From positions 930,001 through 994,000 of the forward strand of contig JAFDVK010000012.1 of assembly GCA_018269005.1 (NCBI GenBank): DNA of 64,000 bases. The letters run 5' to 3'. The notes under the pieces were generated by a model, which saw only the letters and a program-made list of their open reading frames with translations, ran no database searches and was not told the DNA's origin. Shown here in pieces: positions 52,425 to 61,388 of this stretch. The position numbers and the translations under genes are program-made. Each line of letters opens with the position of its first letter. Position 1 is the first letter of the stretch. The DNA is from Acidobacteriota bacterium. GTDB lineage: Bacteria > Acidobacteriota > Blastocatellia > Pyrinomonadales > Pyrinomonadaceae.

Positions 52425-53139
52425 CTATTGAAGAGCTACGTCATAAATAATTGTGCGTACGATCTTCACCGGCTTACCGTTCACTAGAGTCGGCTTGAGT
52501 CTAGCACGGCAAACCGCTTCGTGAGACGCCGCGAAGTGGAGCATCATTATTGACAGCTTCGGCGGAGACCAATCTACCTTTTTCATCGACGACTATTCGC
52601 AGCAACACACTCACCTTCGCTAGCGACCGTCCTCCGCTTCCGTCTGGGAATCTAGCGCCCGGCAGCGATATTTCCTTAGGAGCAACTGCACCTAGGTGCT
52701 CCAGCTCCGCCTCAGTCTTTGTATCGAGATCAAGAATCGCCGGGTCTGTAGAACCAAGTGCTTCTGCGCTTGGTGCAAAGGTCAGCGAAACAGTTTGAAT
52801 CTTTGAGCGATGCTTTCCATGCTCTGAGACAGGTTCAAAGGGTATCTGCGTTGCGAGTTCGCCGACGTAGTGTCGCAACGCAGTTAAACCCGGGGAATCA
52901 TAGTTCGAACAGGTGCCGTTTGGGCCTCGAATCGACCTCACATCGGTGACCTTTCCGGTGGCGTCCACTTTTACTTCAACATAAACCTTTCCATATAAAT
53001 GTTCAGCTTTGGCCTCGACTGGCAATACCGCCGGCGGAGAGTATGTTACAGTTCCCGTCTTTTGCCCCTGGGCGGAGCAAAATAACAATAGACTCAAACC
53101 AATAGATAAAGGACCAAGACTGCCAAACTGCAATTTCAT
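52425..53139 (-). pseudogene. TonB-C-domain protein 1, frameshifted near its C-terminus
   Basis: This gene keeps a signal peptide (about residues 1-25), the first TonB-C-like domain (VYVEVKVDATGKVTDVRSI...NYDSPGLTALRHYV) and most of the second. Near 52531-52536 the frame breaks: the present frame ends at 52501 (PLRGVSRSGLPC), whereas a neighbouring frame continues HEAVCRARLKPTLVNGKPV and IIYDVALQ to 52425, which aligns with the paralogues' ends (CTSKFSPTLLERQPVKVSGIIHYTF). A single indel in CTTCGCGG explains it. Whether the protein is dead or merely truncated is not known. Confidence 0.75.
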
Positions 53140-53226
53140 AATATTGTAGGGGGCCAACCTAAACTTCGCTTTGACCTTTGCCTCGGTGAATCCATCGAGG
53201 AATGGTCTCGGAGGATAGTTTAGCCT

Positions 53227-53937
53227 CTATGGAACGAACGTATAGTGGATGATGCCTGAGACCTTCACAGGCTGGCGTTCAAGCAAGGTCGGCGAGAACT
53301 TTGAAGTACAAGCAGCTGTACGGGCAGACTGGCGCAAAAGCGGATGGCCGCTTGTAACTTCTGCCGATATAACGTCGCCTTTTTCGCTTATCAAGACCTT
53401 GATATCCACCGTCCCCGAAGCCCTCACGGCTCGGGCTGCAGCCGGATATGTTGGTTTTGCAAGCGTTAGGGCCTTCCCGTTCAGAACACCGCCTTTAACC
53501 GGCCTGACCGTGAGCAATCTTACACCCACGACATCGGACCCTTTCTCCTCTGGGGCCGTAAATTTGAATTCCACCCAATGAAGCGGTGAGTCTGGTTTCT
53601 CATCCTTCGAGACAGGCTCGAAGGTGACGTTCTTTGCCTGAGCGCGAATGTAGTCGCGCAATGCGGTAAGGCCAGGCGATTCATAGTTTGGACACGTCCA
53701 ATCGGGTCCGACCACCTGTGTCACGTCCGTCACCCTGCCCCTGTCATCGACCTTAACTTCTGCGAGCATCGTGCCGTAGAGGAACTCCATCTTCGCAGCA
53801 TCGGGCAGCACGACCGATGGCACGCTCTTGATCTTCTGCTCAGAGGTGCCGCTGTCGGTCTGCGCGAAAAGTACGCCCGAATAACCGAAAAGAGCGACGG
53901 CCAAAAAGATGGAATTTAGTACATTGTTTCTTCGCAT
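53227..53937 (-). CDS. TonB-C-domain protein 2
   Basis: A 236-residue exported protein with a signal peptide (MRRNNVLNSIFLAVALFGYS...AQ) and two TonB-C-like domains: LYGTMLAEVKVDDRGRVTDVTQVVGPDWTCPNYESPGLTALRDYI, and PTYPAAARAVRASGTVDIKVLISEKGDVISAEVTSGHPLL ending IIHYTFVP. The ATG at 53937 has GGAAGGAG eight bases upstream. No TonB box-binding transmembrane anchor beyond the signal peptide is evident, so it may be a periplasmic carrier rather than a true TonB. Part of a tandem array of three. Confidence 0.8.
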   Translation of the reverse strand: MRRNNVLNSIFLAVALFGYSGVLFAQTDSGTSEQKIKSVPSVVLPDAAKMEFLYGTMLAEVKVDDRGRVTDVTQVVGPDWTCPNYESPGLTALRDYIRAQAKNVTFEPVSKDEKPDSPLHWVEFKFTAPEEKGSDVVGVRLLTVRPVKGGVLNGKALTLAKPTYPAAARAVRASGTVDIKVLISEKGDVISAEVTSGHPLLRQSARTAACTSKFSPTLLERQPVKVSGIIHYTFVP

Positions 53938-53999
53938 AAGTGCTCCTTCCGAAGATATCAAATGACCATGCCACGAAAGTGGCGCGGTCGCCGGCCATT

Positions 54000-54677
54000 C
54001 TATGGAATGAAAGTATAATGGATCATGCCGGATACCTTAACAGGTGCGCCATTAAGTCTGGTCGGTGAGAACCGCGAACGACAGGCCGCAACACGCGACG
54101 GGGTTGCCAGGACCGGTCCTCCAGAGAGATTTTCAGCAGAGATAACCTTGCCCTCTTCGTTGATCAGAACTCTGACCGACACTCTTTCGCGCACCTTAGT
54201 CGCTCGTCGAGCCGCCGCCGGGTAGCGAGGTATCTCCAAATTTACCGCTTTGCCGTTGACCACGCCGGCATTGACGGTCTTTGGTCCTGTCAATTTCTCT
54301 TCTTCTGGTTTGGACTTTGCAGGCCGAGGATCGGCGAACTTGAATTCAAGCCAGAGATGAGACTTGCGGTCAGCAGGATCGATCGCCAGAGACTCCGTTC
54401 GAGATCGGACATAGTCATTCAGTGCCGTCATTCCGGGCGATTCGTAATTCGGACACGTCCAATCAGGACCGATGATCTGCTTTACGTCCTTGACCTTGCC
54501 TTTGTCGTCGACTTTTACCTCGACCAGCATCGTGCCATAAAGGCCTTCCGCAGCAGCTGCATCGGGTATCGAAACGGCAGGCATCGACTTTACGTCGGCA
54601 TCTTGTCCATTACCGACGGCCGTACATACGAAGACAAGAGCGAATACGAAAAAAAGACGTGTGAGGTGTTTTTCCAT
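54000..54677 (-). CDS. TonB-C-domain protein 3
   Basis: A 225-residue exported protein, paralogue of the two genes downstream. Signal peptide residues 1-23 (MEKHLTRLFFVFALVFVCTA). First TonB-C-like domain: LYGTMLVEVKVDDKGKVKDVKQIIGPDWTCPNYESPGMTALNDYV, nearly identical to gene 2 in the core. Second: PRYPAAARRATKVRERVSVRVLINEEGKVISAENL, ending MIHYTFIP. The gene 3 to gene 2 gap is 62 bp. The array is transcribed from this gene towards the frameshifted copy. Function unknown beyond the domain. Confidence 0.8.
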   Translation of the reverse strand: MEKHLTRLFFVFALVFVCTAVGNGQDADVKSMPAVSIPDAAAAEGLYGTMLVEVKVDDKGKVKDVKQIIGPDWTCPNYESPGMTALNDYVRSRTESLAIDPADRKSHLWLEFKFADPRPAKSKPEEEKLTGPKTVNAGVVNGKAVNLEIPRYPAAARRATKVRERVSVRVLINEEGKVISAENLSGGPVLATPSRVAACRSRFSPTRLNGAPVKVSGMIHYTFIP

Positions 54678-54795
54678 TTCACCAAAATACCAGACTTTTG
54701 GTGATGCGGAAAAGCCGGGACAAGCCAACGCCCAAAGTCGGGCTCCGTAGGAGCCGAATGTTTGCAGCACACGCCCTTCTCAAAAATACCTCGAA

Positions 54796-54809
54796 GCGGC
54801 TTTAGCCGC
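54796..54809. repeat. Small TTTA-loop hairpin
   Basis: GCGGC-TTTA-GCCGC near the start of TonB-C gene 3, in the 362-bp gap to the DUF5916 gene. Matches the hairpin type at 2352 and 2381. Confidence 0.5.
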
Positions 54810-54872
54810 CGGCTCTAAAGCACAACGCCGCTTACTTTCCTCCGTCCTCTCTCTCGGTCGCACCGAAGTGCT

Positions 54873-54968
54873 CCGGAATAAGTCATAAGGGCTAAGTGAA
54901 AGGTCATAGGTCCGAACAAAGTGGCTCGGCCCTATCACTTTTCACCTATCCCTTATAACTTATTTCGG
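54873..54968. repeat. Long imperfect inverted repeat (about 43-bp arms)
   Basis: Left arm 54873-54915 and right arm 54926-54968 are reverse complements with about eight differences, around a 10-base centre. The arms begin CCGRAATAAGTYATAAGG. It would fold as one long hairpin, and looks like a miniature inverted-repeat element or a decayed REP doublet. Confidence 0.7.
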
Positions 54969-54997
54969 AACCTGTTGGTGCGGCGGCTGTGACGGTC

Positions 54998-55024
54998 CGG
55001 AGACCGCCTAAAGGCGGGACTCCG
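54998..55024. repeat. TTTA-loop hairpin behind the DUF5916 gene
   Basis: On the minus strand CGGAGTCCCGCC-TTTA-GGCGGTCTCCG forms a near-perfect hairpin, 16 bp after the DUF5916 stop. It may end or stabilise that transcript, but it has no U-run. Same loop as at 2352. Confidence 0.55.
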
Positions 55025-55039
55025 AACGGCAGGCCTCGT

Positions 55040-57511
55040 TTAGAAACTCTTTTTGAACAGGTAAGAGGCTTTTATGAAGAACGTGCGGCCGTTGCCTTGA
55101 AAGCCCGGTTCGAACTGTCCTGTGTACGGGTTACGTCCGTTGTAGCTCAGGTCGTCGCTATAGCCGACGTAGAGCGCCGTGCCGGGTTTTGGCGTCCAGC
55201 CGAGAACGATCTGCGGGCGAAAGCGTTTTGAGAGGGTCGAATAATCGAGCCTCGCACGCGCCCAGATGTTGCGGGTGAACTGGTACGTCGTCCGCGAGCT
55301 GTAGATGTTATCGTCGAACGCAATGAGTCCTGTGTCGTTGCGGCGGAGACGATATTTCGAGAAGTTCAGCTCCGTTCCAAGTGCCGACGTCGGCTGATAT
55401 CGGACATTTCCTTCGATGGTCAGCATAAAGCCCGGGCCGGGATCGAGCGGTGCATTCTGCCCAAAGGTTTGGGCCGCAAGGCTCGCACGCGGGAAGTCGC
55501 CGGCACCGAAGTCGTAATCCATCGCTCCCCAAGTGTTGTCATAGAGGATGAAGAATGAAAGCTGCTTCATCGGAGTTGACGACGCTCGGATCTGGAAGGC
55601 GTTCACAGGTGCCGACCTTTCGCTGCTCTGACCGAAGAACGCACCGAGGTGGCCGGGGCGTCGGCGAGGCCCGAATTCGTGCTCGAGAACACGCTCGTAG
55701 CCATTCTGGTAAACGGCGGCAATGCTCGAATTCTTCTGCAGATTGATCGACCCGCGAACCTCGGAGAATTGACGCTGCGATCGGCCGCTCCAGTCATACT
55801 CGATGTTCGATGAGAAAACGATCTGTTTTGAGACGATCGCGGATTTTGGTTTGGGGTCGGTGCGGTATCTCGTGAAGATGCCGGCGTAGTTCGTATCGAC
55901 GCGATTCGTAAAGCCGACGTCGGCTCGATAGTCCTTCGACTTTCCGCTCATCAGGAAATTCATATAGAAGTTCCTGCCCGAACGCTCAAGCCAGGCGCTG
56001 TATCCGACGCCGTTACCCGTCCGGTAGGGTACGCTGTCCGTGTCCGGATCGTAGAAGAAGCCGCGTGTGTGCGTTCCGACAGCCTGGAATTCGAAGACGG
56101 TCTTCTTGTCGAATCTCAATCTGCCGTCGAAACCGCCGGTGTGATTGTGGTGATCGACAAAGTTGTAGGTTGTCGAGAAAAGGCCGATGTTGCTCTCCTT
56201 TCCGACATCGCGTTTGAAGCGGAAGACGCCGATGTCGGCATTCTTGTCGATAAGACGCCCTGCGGGGCAGTATCTGTCAGGATCCGCCTGATACTGGCTG
56301 CGGCAGCCCAAATACGATTCTCGCTCGTCCTTGCCGAAATTTCCGGGCGCCTTGTCGCTCGCGTAAATGATGCCGAACGTGTTCTTACCGCGTCTTCCGG
56401 TCAGCTTTGCGGCGATGTCGGGGTCGACGATGCTTCGCGTGTTCACAAGGTCCATCGGACTTTGGAACATATCGATGCGTTCGAGGAAGAAGGGCCGTTT
56501 TTCCGGGTAAAAGATCGGGAAGCGCTGATTCGCAGCCGTAACAGGCGCGTCGGCCTCGACCTGTGCGAAATCCGGATTGTACGCGAAATCGAGCGTGATC
56601 GTCGGCGTGATCCCGAACTTCGCTGTAAAGCCGATGTCGGCCTTGACTCCGTCGTTGACGTAGCGGCCATTTGGATCTCCGTTGAACGTATAACGCGAGC
56701 GGCGTCCGGTCTGGCTAAGCGTAACGGTCGGGCTGATCTCGAGCGTCCGTTTCGTCTCGATGCCTTCCATGCCCGTGATATGGCCGGCCTTGCTAAGGTT
56801 CCCCGAACGGCTTCGGTCGTCCGGCATCCAGGAATCGAGCTCATTGTTGTTCCATTTTGCACGGCGGTAAAGCTGTATGCCCCATTTCTTGCCCTTTCCG
56901 GCCTCGTAGCGAAGGGACTGAAAGGGAATCGCGATCTCGACCGTATATCCATTGTCGGTCACGACGCCCTTGGATTCCATCACGAGGTCAACGCTGTAGT
57001 CCTCGCCGCCGGCTTCTGCGTACGTTCCGTCGGCCTGTATGCCGAAAGGGTTGAAGAACAATGCGTATGCACGCTGTTGATCATTGAATGTGTCGATGAA
57101 CATTCCGACGTAGTCGTCATCGAAAATATTGTCGCGGCGTACTACGTTCGCTCGTATCTTGTCCTTTGACTGCGCAACCCGGAATGCAATGTAGAGCGTG
57201 GTCTTGTCGTAGGCCATATACGCCTCGACCGGACTGCTCGGCGCGATGTTGTCACCAGGTTGTATCTGCAGAAAGTCGGTGAAATGAGCGGCCGACTGCC
57301 AAACGGAGTCATTGAGAAGCCCATCGATCACGGGCTTGCCTTCGACACGCGGAAGATCGACAGGAGCCGTCTTTTCGGCCGGCGTCCGTGCCGCTGTGTT
57401 CGCATCGAGCGAAATATTCTTCGCGACCGAGTCCGAGGACGTTGTCGTCTGAGCGGCTGTAAATGAATTCAGGGAAACGATGGCCAGCAGAAAGATGGTA
57501 ATTGCCTTCAT
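55040..57511 (-). CDS. DUF5916 outer-membrane barrel with CBM9-like domain
   Basis: An 823-residue exported protein. Signal peptide 1-20; about 50-240 a family-9 carbohydrate-binding-like domain (GKPVIDGLLNDSVWQSAAHFTDFLQ, TTLYIAFRVAQSKDKIRA); then from about 250 a beta-barrel-like chain of DUF5916 with many aromatic strands, ending in the canonical terminal phenylalanine (YLFKKSF) of Gram-negative outer-membrane proteins. Sugar or polymer binding and transport are inferred from the domain. Signal and C-terminus support surface localisation. Likely expressed with a promoter in the 241-bp divergent region to the GT-C-like gene. Confidence 0.88.
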   Translation of the reverse strand: MKAITIFLLAIVSLNSFTAAQTTTSSDSVAKNISLDANTAARTPAEKTAPVDLPRVEGKPVIDGLLNDSVWQSAAHFTDFLQIQPGDNIAPSSPVEAYMAYDKTTLYIAFRVAQSKDKIRANVVRRDNIFDDDYVGMFIDTFNDQQRAYALFFNPFGIQADGTYAEAGGEDYSVDLVMESKGVVTDNGYTVEIAIPFQSLRYEAGKGKKWGIQLYRRAKWNNNELDSWMPDDRSRSGNLSKAGHITGMEGIETKRTLEISPTVTLSQTGRRSRYTFNGDPNGRYVNDGVKADIGFTAKFGITPTITLDFAYNPDFAQVEADAPVTAANQRFPIFYPEKRPFFLERIDMFQSPMDLVNTRSIVDPDIAAKLTGRRGKNTFGIIYASDKAPGNFGKDERESYLGCRSQYQADPDRYCPAGRLIDKNADIGVFRFKRDVGKESNIGLFSTTYNFVDHHNHTGGFDGRLRFDKKTVFEFQAVGTHTRGFFYDPDTDSVPYRTGNGVGYSAWLERSGRNFYMNFLMSGKSKDYRADVGFTNRVDTNYAGIFTRYRTDPKPKSAIVSKQIVFSSNIEYDWSGRSQRQFSEVRGSINLQKNSSIAAVYQNGYERVLEHEFGPRRRPGHLGAFFGQSSERSAPVNAFQIRASSTPMKQLSFFILYDNTWGAMDYDFGAGDFPRASLAAQTFGQNAPLDPGPGFMLTIEGNVRYQPTSALGTELNFSKYRLRRNDTGLIAFDDNIYSSRTTYQFTRNIWARARLDYSTLSKRFRPQIVLGWTPKPGTALYVGYSDDLSYNGRNPYTGQFEPGFQGNGRTFFIKASYLFKKSF

Positions 57512-57752
57512 AAAATAAAATGGAGATCGATGGTAAAAAGGCTTCGGTCAGATCGGCACGGCAGGCTGTCGAATAAGAAAAATGAATAGTGAGCTGCCGG
57601 GCCGTCAGTATTTTTTTGCTCAGCAATGGTGAGCGAAATTATTCAACGGTCTCGACAAGGGAAACACCGCAAGTCGAAAGGTTGTGACAATCGAGGGTCA
57701 AAAAAATTTCGGAATCTTGTTGCCGCGTGCTAAGCTTTGATACTTTGCGACT

Positions 57753-59558
57753 ATGAAGACACGTTGGCGTTTTGGTGTGATCGCGGGCCTCTTTCTAGCC
57801 CTTTTTTCACTGTATCCGCAGCTGAATTTGGTCTATCTGCGCGGAGCGGAATACAACGGCCATTATGCCTACAACGATATCGACGAGGTCGCGTATGCGT
57901 CTTATGTTCACGCGTTAATGGATGGGCGTCCGCGCAAGAACGATCCCTACACGGGACGTGACGATTCGGCCGATCATCCGCAGCCGGAATCCCTCTTTTC
58001 GATACAGTTTGCCGCTCCGTACACGATCGCAATACCTGCACGCGTCCTCGGAATTGGGACGCCTTGGGCGTTCACGATCGCCGGAGCGATCGCTGCGTTC
58101 CTTGCGGCCTTCCTTGTATTTTGGGTTGCGAGAATGGTGCTGGAGAACGATTGGTTCGCGATGGCGGCGAGTCTTGTAACGCTTGTCGGAGGAGCGGTCT
58201 TCGCGGGCGAAGGCGCGATGAGCGAGGTCTTTTTTGACGGGTTTTCGTATCCGTACTTTCCCGGATTCAGGCGGTACATTCCGGCACTCGCATTTCCCGC
58301 ATTTTTCTTATTTGTCGGGGCGATCTACAAACTTGCTTCAGACGACGAGACAAATAAAAAGGCGAACTGGGCGACGGTCGGAGTCGCGGTCGCGGCGTTT
58401 GCATACTGCACGTTCTCCTACTTCTATGTTTGGACGACGGCGGTCGCGTGGGCAGGCTGCTTTGGCGTGGCGCTGATCGCCGTTAGGCTCGAGGTGTTCA
58501 AGAAATGCTGGCTTCGGTTAACTGCGGCGGCTGTCGGATGCGGGCTGGCCTTGATACCATATGCGGTCTTGCTGTCGCGACGCTCGACGACCATGGACGA
58601 CGTGCAGCTCTTATCGTCCACCCACGCACTTGACCTCACAAGGCCGCCGGAGTATGTCGCGGCGATGGTCATCATCGTCCTGATCTTAGGCTCGATCGTA
58701 AAGATCCTGAATTTTCGCGACGCGAAGACGATCCTGGTGCTGTCACTCGCCGTGAGCGTTTTTGTCGTCTTCAATCAACAAGTTCTGACGGGCAGATCTC
58801 TGCAGCCAATACATTATCAGGTCTTCATCGGCAATTACGTCGCGGGCCTCGCGTTCATTCTCACGATCGGAATGCTGTTCCGCAGCGACCACGCGAAGCT
58901 TTCGAAGCTCATGACCGCGGCTGCCGCGGCCCTTTCGCTGATCGCGGTGTTCTGGGGCTTTGTCGAGTGTTTTTACACCGTCCGCGTGCTTGATGACGTC
59001 AACGTTCTTAGAGACAAGGCGTATCCCGTCGGCCGCCGTTTGACGGAACTTGCCGCCGGCGACACGGATGCCAGATCTAAGGTCATTCTGCCGTTCGATA
59101 TTGCGGTCGGCGACGATCTTCCGACCATTGCGCCGCAAGCCGTTCTTTGGGCACGGCATCAGCACGTTTTTGCCGGTGTCTCGTGGCAGGAGAATAAAGA
59201 GCGTTATTACCAGTATTTGTACTACACGGGTGTCGATCCCGAGGATCTGTTGGCTTCGATGAAGTCCGGCCGCGACTTCGTTTCCGTGATCGCGCTATTC
59301 GGCTGGGGACGCCACACCGATCGTTTGAGTGCGGACTACAAACCGCTTACCTACGCCGAGCTCGATCACGAAGCCGATCTTTATGCCGAATACCTAAGAC
59401 GGTTCGATCCGCGCACGGCACGGAATCGGCCTGCCGACTTCGCGCTGACAAGGGCAGACGAGGAGCCGGATTGGACGAACGTCGATCGTTGGTACACGCG
59501 GGACGAAGGCGAGCAGATAGGTGACTTCGTGTTGTATAAGCTGACTTTGCGGCAGTAA
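57753..59558 (+). CDS. GT-C-like polytopic membrane protein, function unknown
   Basis: A 601-residue protein with about nine to eleven helices (first at about 8-25, then around 85-110, 115-135, 140-160, 185-205, 225-260, 275-295, 320-345, 365-385 and 395-415) and a soluble C-terminal domain (about 430-600). After the first helix it has NDIDEVAYASYVHALMDGRP, an acidic loop in the place where GT-C glycosyltransferases hold their catalytic acidic residue. The C-terminal domain is rich in charged and aromatic residues (YYQYLYYTGVDPEDLLASM). It does not carry the obvious STT3-like motif of the gene at 25.5 kb. I do not recognise a family. Confidence 0.6.
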   Translation: MKTRWRFGVIAGLFLALFSLYPQLNLVYLRGAEYNGHYAYNDIDEVAYASYVHALMDGRPRKNDPYTGRDDSADHPQPESLFSIQFAAPYTIAIPARVLGIGTPWAFTIAGAIAAFLAAFLVFWVARMVLENDWFAMAASLVTLVGGAVFAGEGAMSEVFFDGFSYPYFPGFRRYIPALAFPAFFLFVGAIYKLASDDETNKKANWATVGVAVAAFAYCTFSYFYVWTTAVAWAGCFGVALIAVRLEVFKKCWLRLTAAAVGCGLALIPYAVLLSRRSTTMDDVQLLSSTHALDLTRPPEYVAAMVIIVLILGSIVKILNFRDAKTILVLSLAVSVFVVFNQQVLTGRSLQPIHYQVFIGNYVAGLAFILTIGMLFRSDHAKLSKLMTAAAAALSLIAVFWGFVECFYTVRVLDDVNVLRDKAYPVGRRLTELAAGDTDARSKVILPFDIAVGDDLPTIAPQAVLWARHQHVFAGVSWQENKERYYQYLYYTGVDPEDLLASMKSGRDFVSVIALFGWGRHTDRLSADYKPLTYAELDHEADLYAEYLRRFDPRTARNRPADFALTRADEEPDWTNVDRWYTRDEGEQIGDFVLYKLTLRQ

Positions 59559-59586
59559 AAAAAGCCGCTTCGTTAAAGAAGCGGCT
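59557..59586 (-). terminator. Terminator for the small gene at 59622
   Basis: AGCCGCTTC and GAAGCGGCT (59563-59571 / 59578-59586) pair perfectly, and on the minus strand the stem is followed by TTTTTTT. Serves the leftward gene; on the plus strand there is no U-run. Confidence 0.8.
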
Positions 59587-59621
59587 CGAGGTTGTATTAC
59601 TGTGAATTAAGTATTGCTATT

Positions 59622-59870
59622 CTAGGCGGCTAGGCGGTCATTCGACGTTTCGGCGAAGACCCTTCTACCGTTGATCGCGTCGTCGATTATCTCTCGGACC
59701 GCCGATGCATCAGGATTCACATCCATCCGTGCACAAGCACGAAGATGTCTGATAATGCCCTCAGTTGCGATCTCAAGCGTGTCGCCGGCAAGTTTAGTAT
59801 ATCGGCGGGCTTGGATGTGGTCTATCTGCAGTACTCTGTCCTGCAGTGAAATTGGTCTAGCTGCTGCCAC
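59622..59870 (-). CDS. Small protein of unknown function
   Basis: An 82-residue soluble protein beginning at GTG 59870, with AGAAGGAG nine bases before it; this start is better than an upstream TTG at 59984. The sequence is helical: ISLQDRVLQIDHIQARRYTKLAGDTLEIA, EGIIRHLRACARMDVNPDASAVREIIDDA. I do not recognise a family. It has its own terminator. Confidence 0.6.
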   Translation of the reverse strand: MAAARPISLQDRVLQIDHIQARRYTKLAGDTLEIATEGIIRHLRACARMDVNPDASAVREIIDDAINGRRVFAETSNDRLAA

Positions 59871-60071
59871 TTTAGTGTTCTCCTTCTGTGATAAACGGTC
59901 CTTCTCCAAAAAGAGGATCGAACCATAAAGCTGAACGCGCACGGGTACAGTTCCCGAGCCAATTGGTGCCGTTACCGGCTTCAACTCAACTTGTGAACTA
60001 ATATTAACAGAAAATTAAGGTGATGTCATCACTTTTTTTGCCCGAAAAGTGGTCAAAATGCGGTCAAAATG

Positions 60072-60114
60072 GAAAAAAATCGGGGATACGCACATACAAG
60101 ATGTGCGTATCCCC
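60072..60114 (-). terminator. Rho-independent terminator of the HU gene
   Basis: On the minus strand GGGGATACGCACAT and ATGTGCGTATCCCC form a 14-bp stem with a short loop, followed by a GATTTTTTT run. It lies 27 bp after the HU stop. Confidence 0.92.
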
Positions 60115-60140
60115 TGATCTTTGAATACCCTATCGGGTAT

Positions 60141-60422
60141 TTATGCAACGGAATCTTTCATGGCCTTGCCGAGCGAGAACTTAACAGTGGTCTTCGCCGG
60201 GATCTTGATGGTGGCACCCGTTGCAGGGTTGCGTCCTTCGCGAGCTTTTCGGTGCGTCTTCTTCAGTTTTCCGAAGCCGGGAACGGTAAATTCTCCGTTC
60301 TTCTTGACTTCCTTAACGGCCATTTCTGCAAGAGCATCGAACATGCCCTTGACATCAGCCTTCTTGCAGCCGCACTTCTCAGCGAGAGCGTTAACGATTT
60401 CCGTTTGGGTCATACGAGCCAT
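60141..60422 (-). CDS. hup: HU-family DNA-binding protein
   Basis: A 93-residue nucleoid protein of the HU/IHF family. The helical body MARMTQTEIVNALAEKCGCKKADVKGM is followed by the EFTVPGFGKLKKTHRKAREGRNPATGATIKIPAK stretch, where the arm reaches into the DNA minor groove (GRNPATG with the conserved proline). Ends KAMKDSVA. A GGAGG site lies about 16 bases upstream of the ATG; the ATG four codons on is a second option. It bends and compacts DNA. Confidence 0.94.
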   Translation of the reverse strand: MARMTQTEIVNALAEKCGCKKADVKGMFDALAEMAVKEVKKNGEFTVPGFGKLKKTHRKAREGRNPATGATIKIPAKTTVKFSLGKAMKDSVA

Positions 60423-60559
60423 AGTTTTTTAAGTAACCTCCAAATTGGTTGTGAAATAAGAATCCTTCAAAAGGGAGTACGTTTAGTTCCGGTCGCGGAT
60501 ACCCTGCGAAAGTCCGAAACCATCGATGAGCTTGAACCTACCTGCCGCCTTAGGCCAAA

Positions 60560-60636
60560 TGGTCGGGGCGGCAAGATTCGAACTTGCGGCCTCACGGTCC
60601 CAAACCGTGCGCACTACCAGGCTGTGCTACGCCCCG
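60560..60636 (-). tRNA. tRNA-Pro (anticodon TGG)
   Basis: The minus strand reads CGGGGCG as the 5' acceptor, matched by CGCCCCG. The D arm has CAGCCTGGTAG, the anticodon loop is TTTGGGA between CACGG and CCGTG, and the T arm is GCAAGTTCGAATCTTGC. Discriminator A and an encoded CCA follow. Anticodon UGG reads proline codons CCA and CCG. Confidence 0.95.
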
Positions 60637-60696
60637 CCGGAGCTCATCTTGGGAACGAATCCAAGTGTCGAATTTTAAGGTTAAGGCTTGCTAAGG

Positions 60697-61314
60697 TCAA
60701 GTCAAAGTGCCAAAAAAGGTGCGTAAATACGGGATAATTTGCAAAAGTGCCCTTCCGCGGTGGCTTAAACGCCCTTTTTCGCCCGAAGAAAGCTCTGCAA
60801 AGGTGCGCGAATGGCCATCCGGAATGAAGATCGGATCGTAGCCAAAACCGTTATTTCCGCTCGGGAATTCTGCAACCTTTCCGCGCACTATTCCCTCTGT
60901 TTCGGCGATGATCGAGCCATCAGGAGAGGCAAGTGCGACAGCGCATTTGAACCGTGCTACGCGTGTGCTCCTGCCGCTTGTCGCCATCTCGCTGAGCAGC
61001 AGCGTGATCTTTTCTGCAAACGTCGATGCGGCCGCACCGCCGTACCTTGCCGAGTGGACTCCCGGACGCCAATCGAGAGCTTCGACCTCAAAGCCGGAAT
61101 CGTCGGCAAGCGTCGGCAGTTCAAAATGTTTTGCGTAGGCAGAGGCTTTCAGTCTTGCATTCTCCGCAAACGTCGCTCCCGTCTCTTCCACTTCCGCGAA
61201 AGGGCCAAGCTCAGCGAGCGACGTCACCTCGATGTCCAGATCGCCCAACATCTCGGCCAATTCGCGTACTTTGCCGCGATTCGTCGTTCCAAGGAGAAGC
61301 TTTGCCTTACCCAT
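60697..61314 (-). CDS. rdgB: XTP/dITP diphosphatase (HAM1 family)
   Basis: Cleans dITP, dXTP and related non-canonical nucleotides from the pool by hydrolysis to monophosphates. The 205-residue protein starts MGKAKLLLGTTNRGKVREL with the TTNRGK signature, has ADDSGFEVEAL, and ends with the FGYDPIFIP and LSHRGRAL segments typical of the family. The start at 61314 fits the family best. Downstream of it on the minus strand are tRNA-Pro and hup. Confidence 0.93.
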   Translation of the reverse strand: MGKAKLLLGTTNRGKVRELAEMLGDLDIEVTSLAELGPFAEVEETGATFAENARLKASAYAKHFELPTLADDSGFEVEALDWRPGVHSARYGGAAASTFAEKITLLLSEMATSGRSTRVARFKCAVALASPDGSIIAETEGIVRGKVAEFPSGNNGFGYDPIFIPDGHSRTFAELSSGEKGRLSHRGRALLQIIPYLRTFFGTLT

Positions 61315-61388
61315 GATCTTTCGAATGCCAAATGTCCCTTTTGGCCAGATTTTTGTTGCCAAAACCGCCTAGATACTGCGATAATTAA

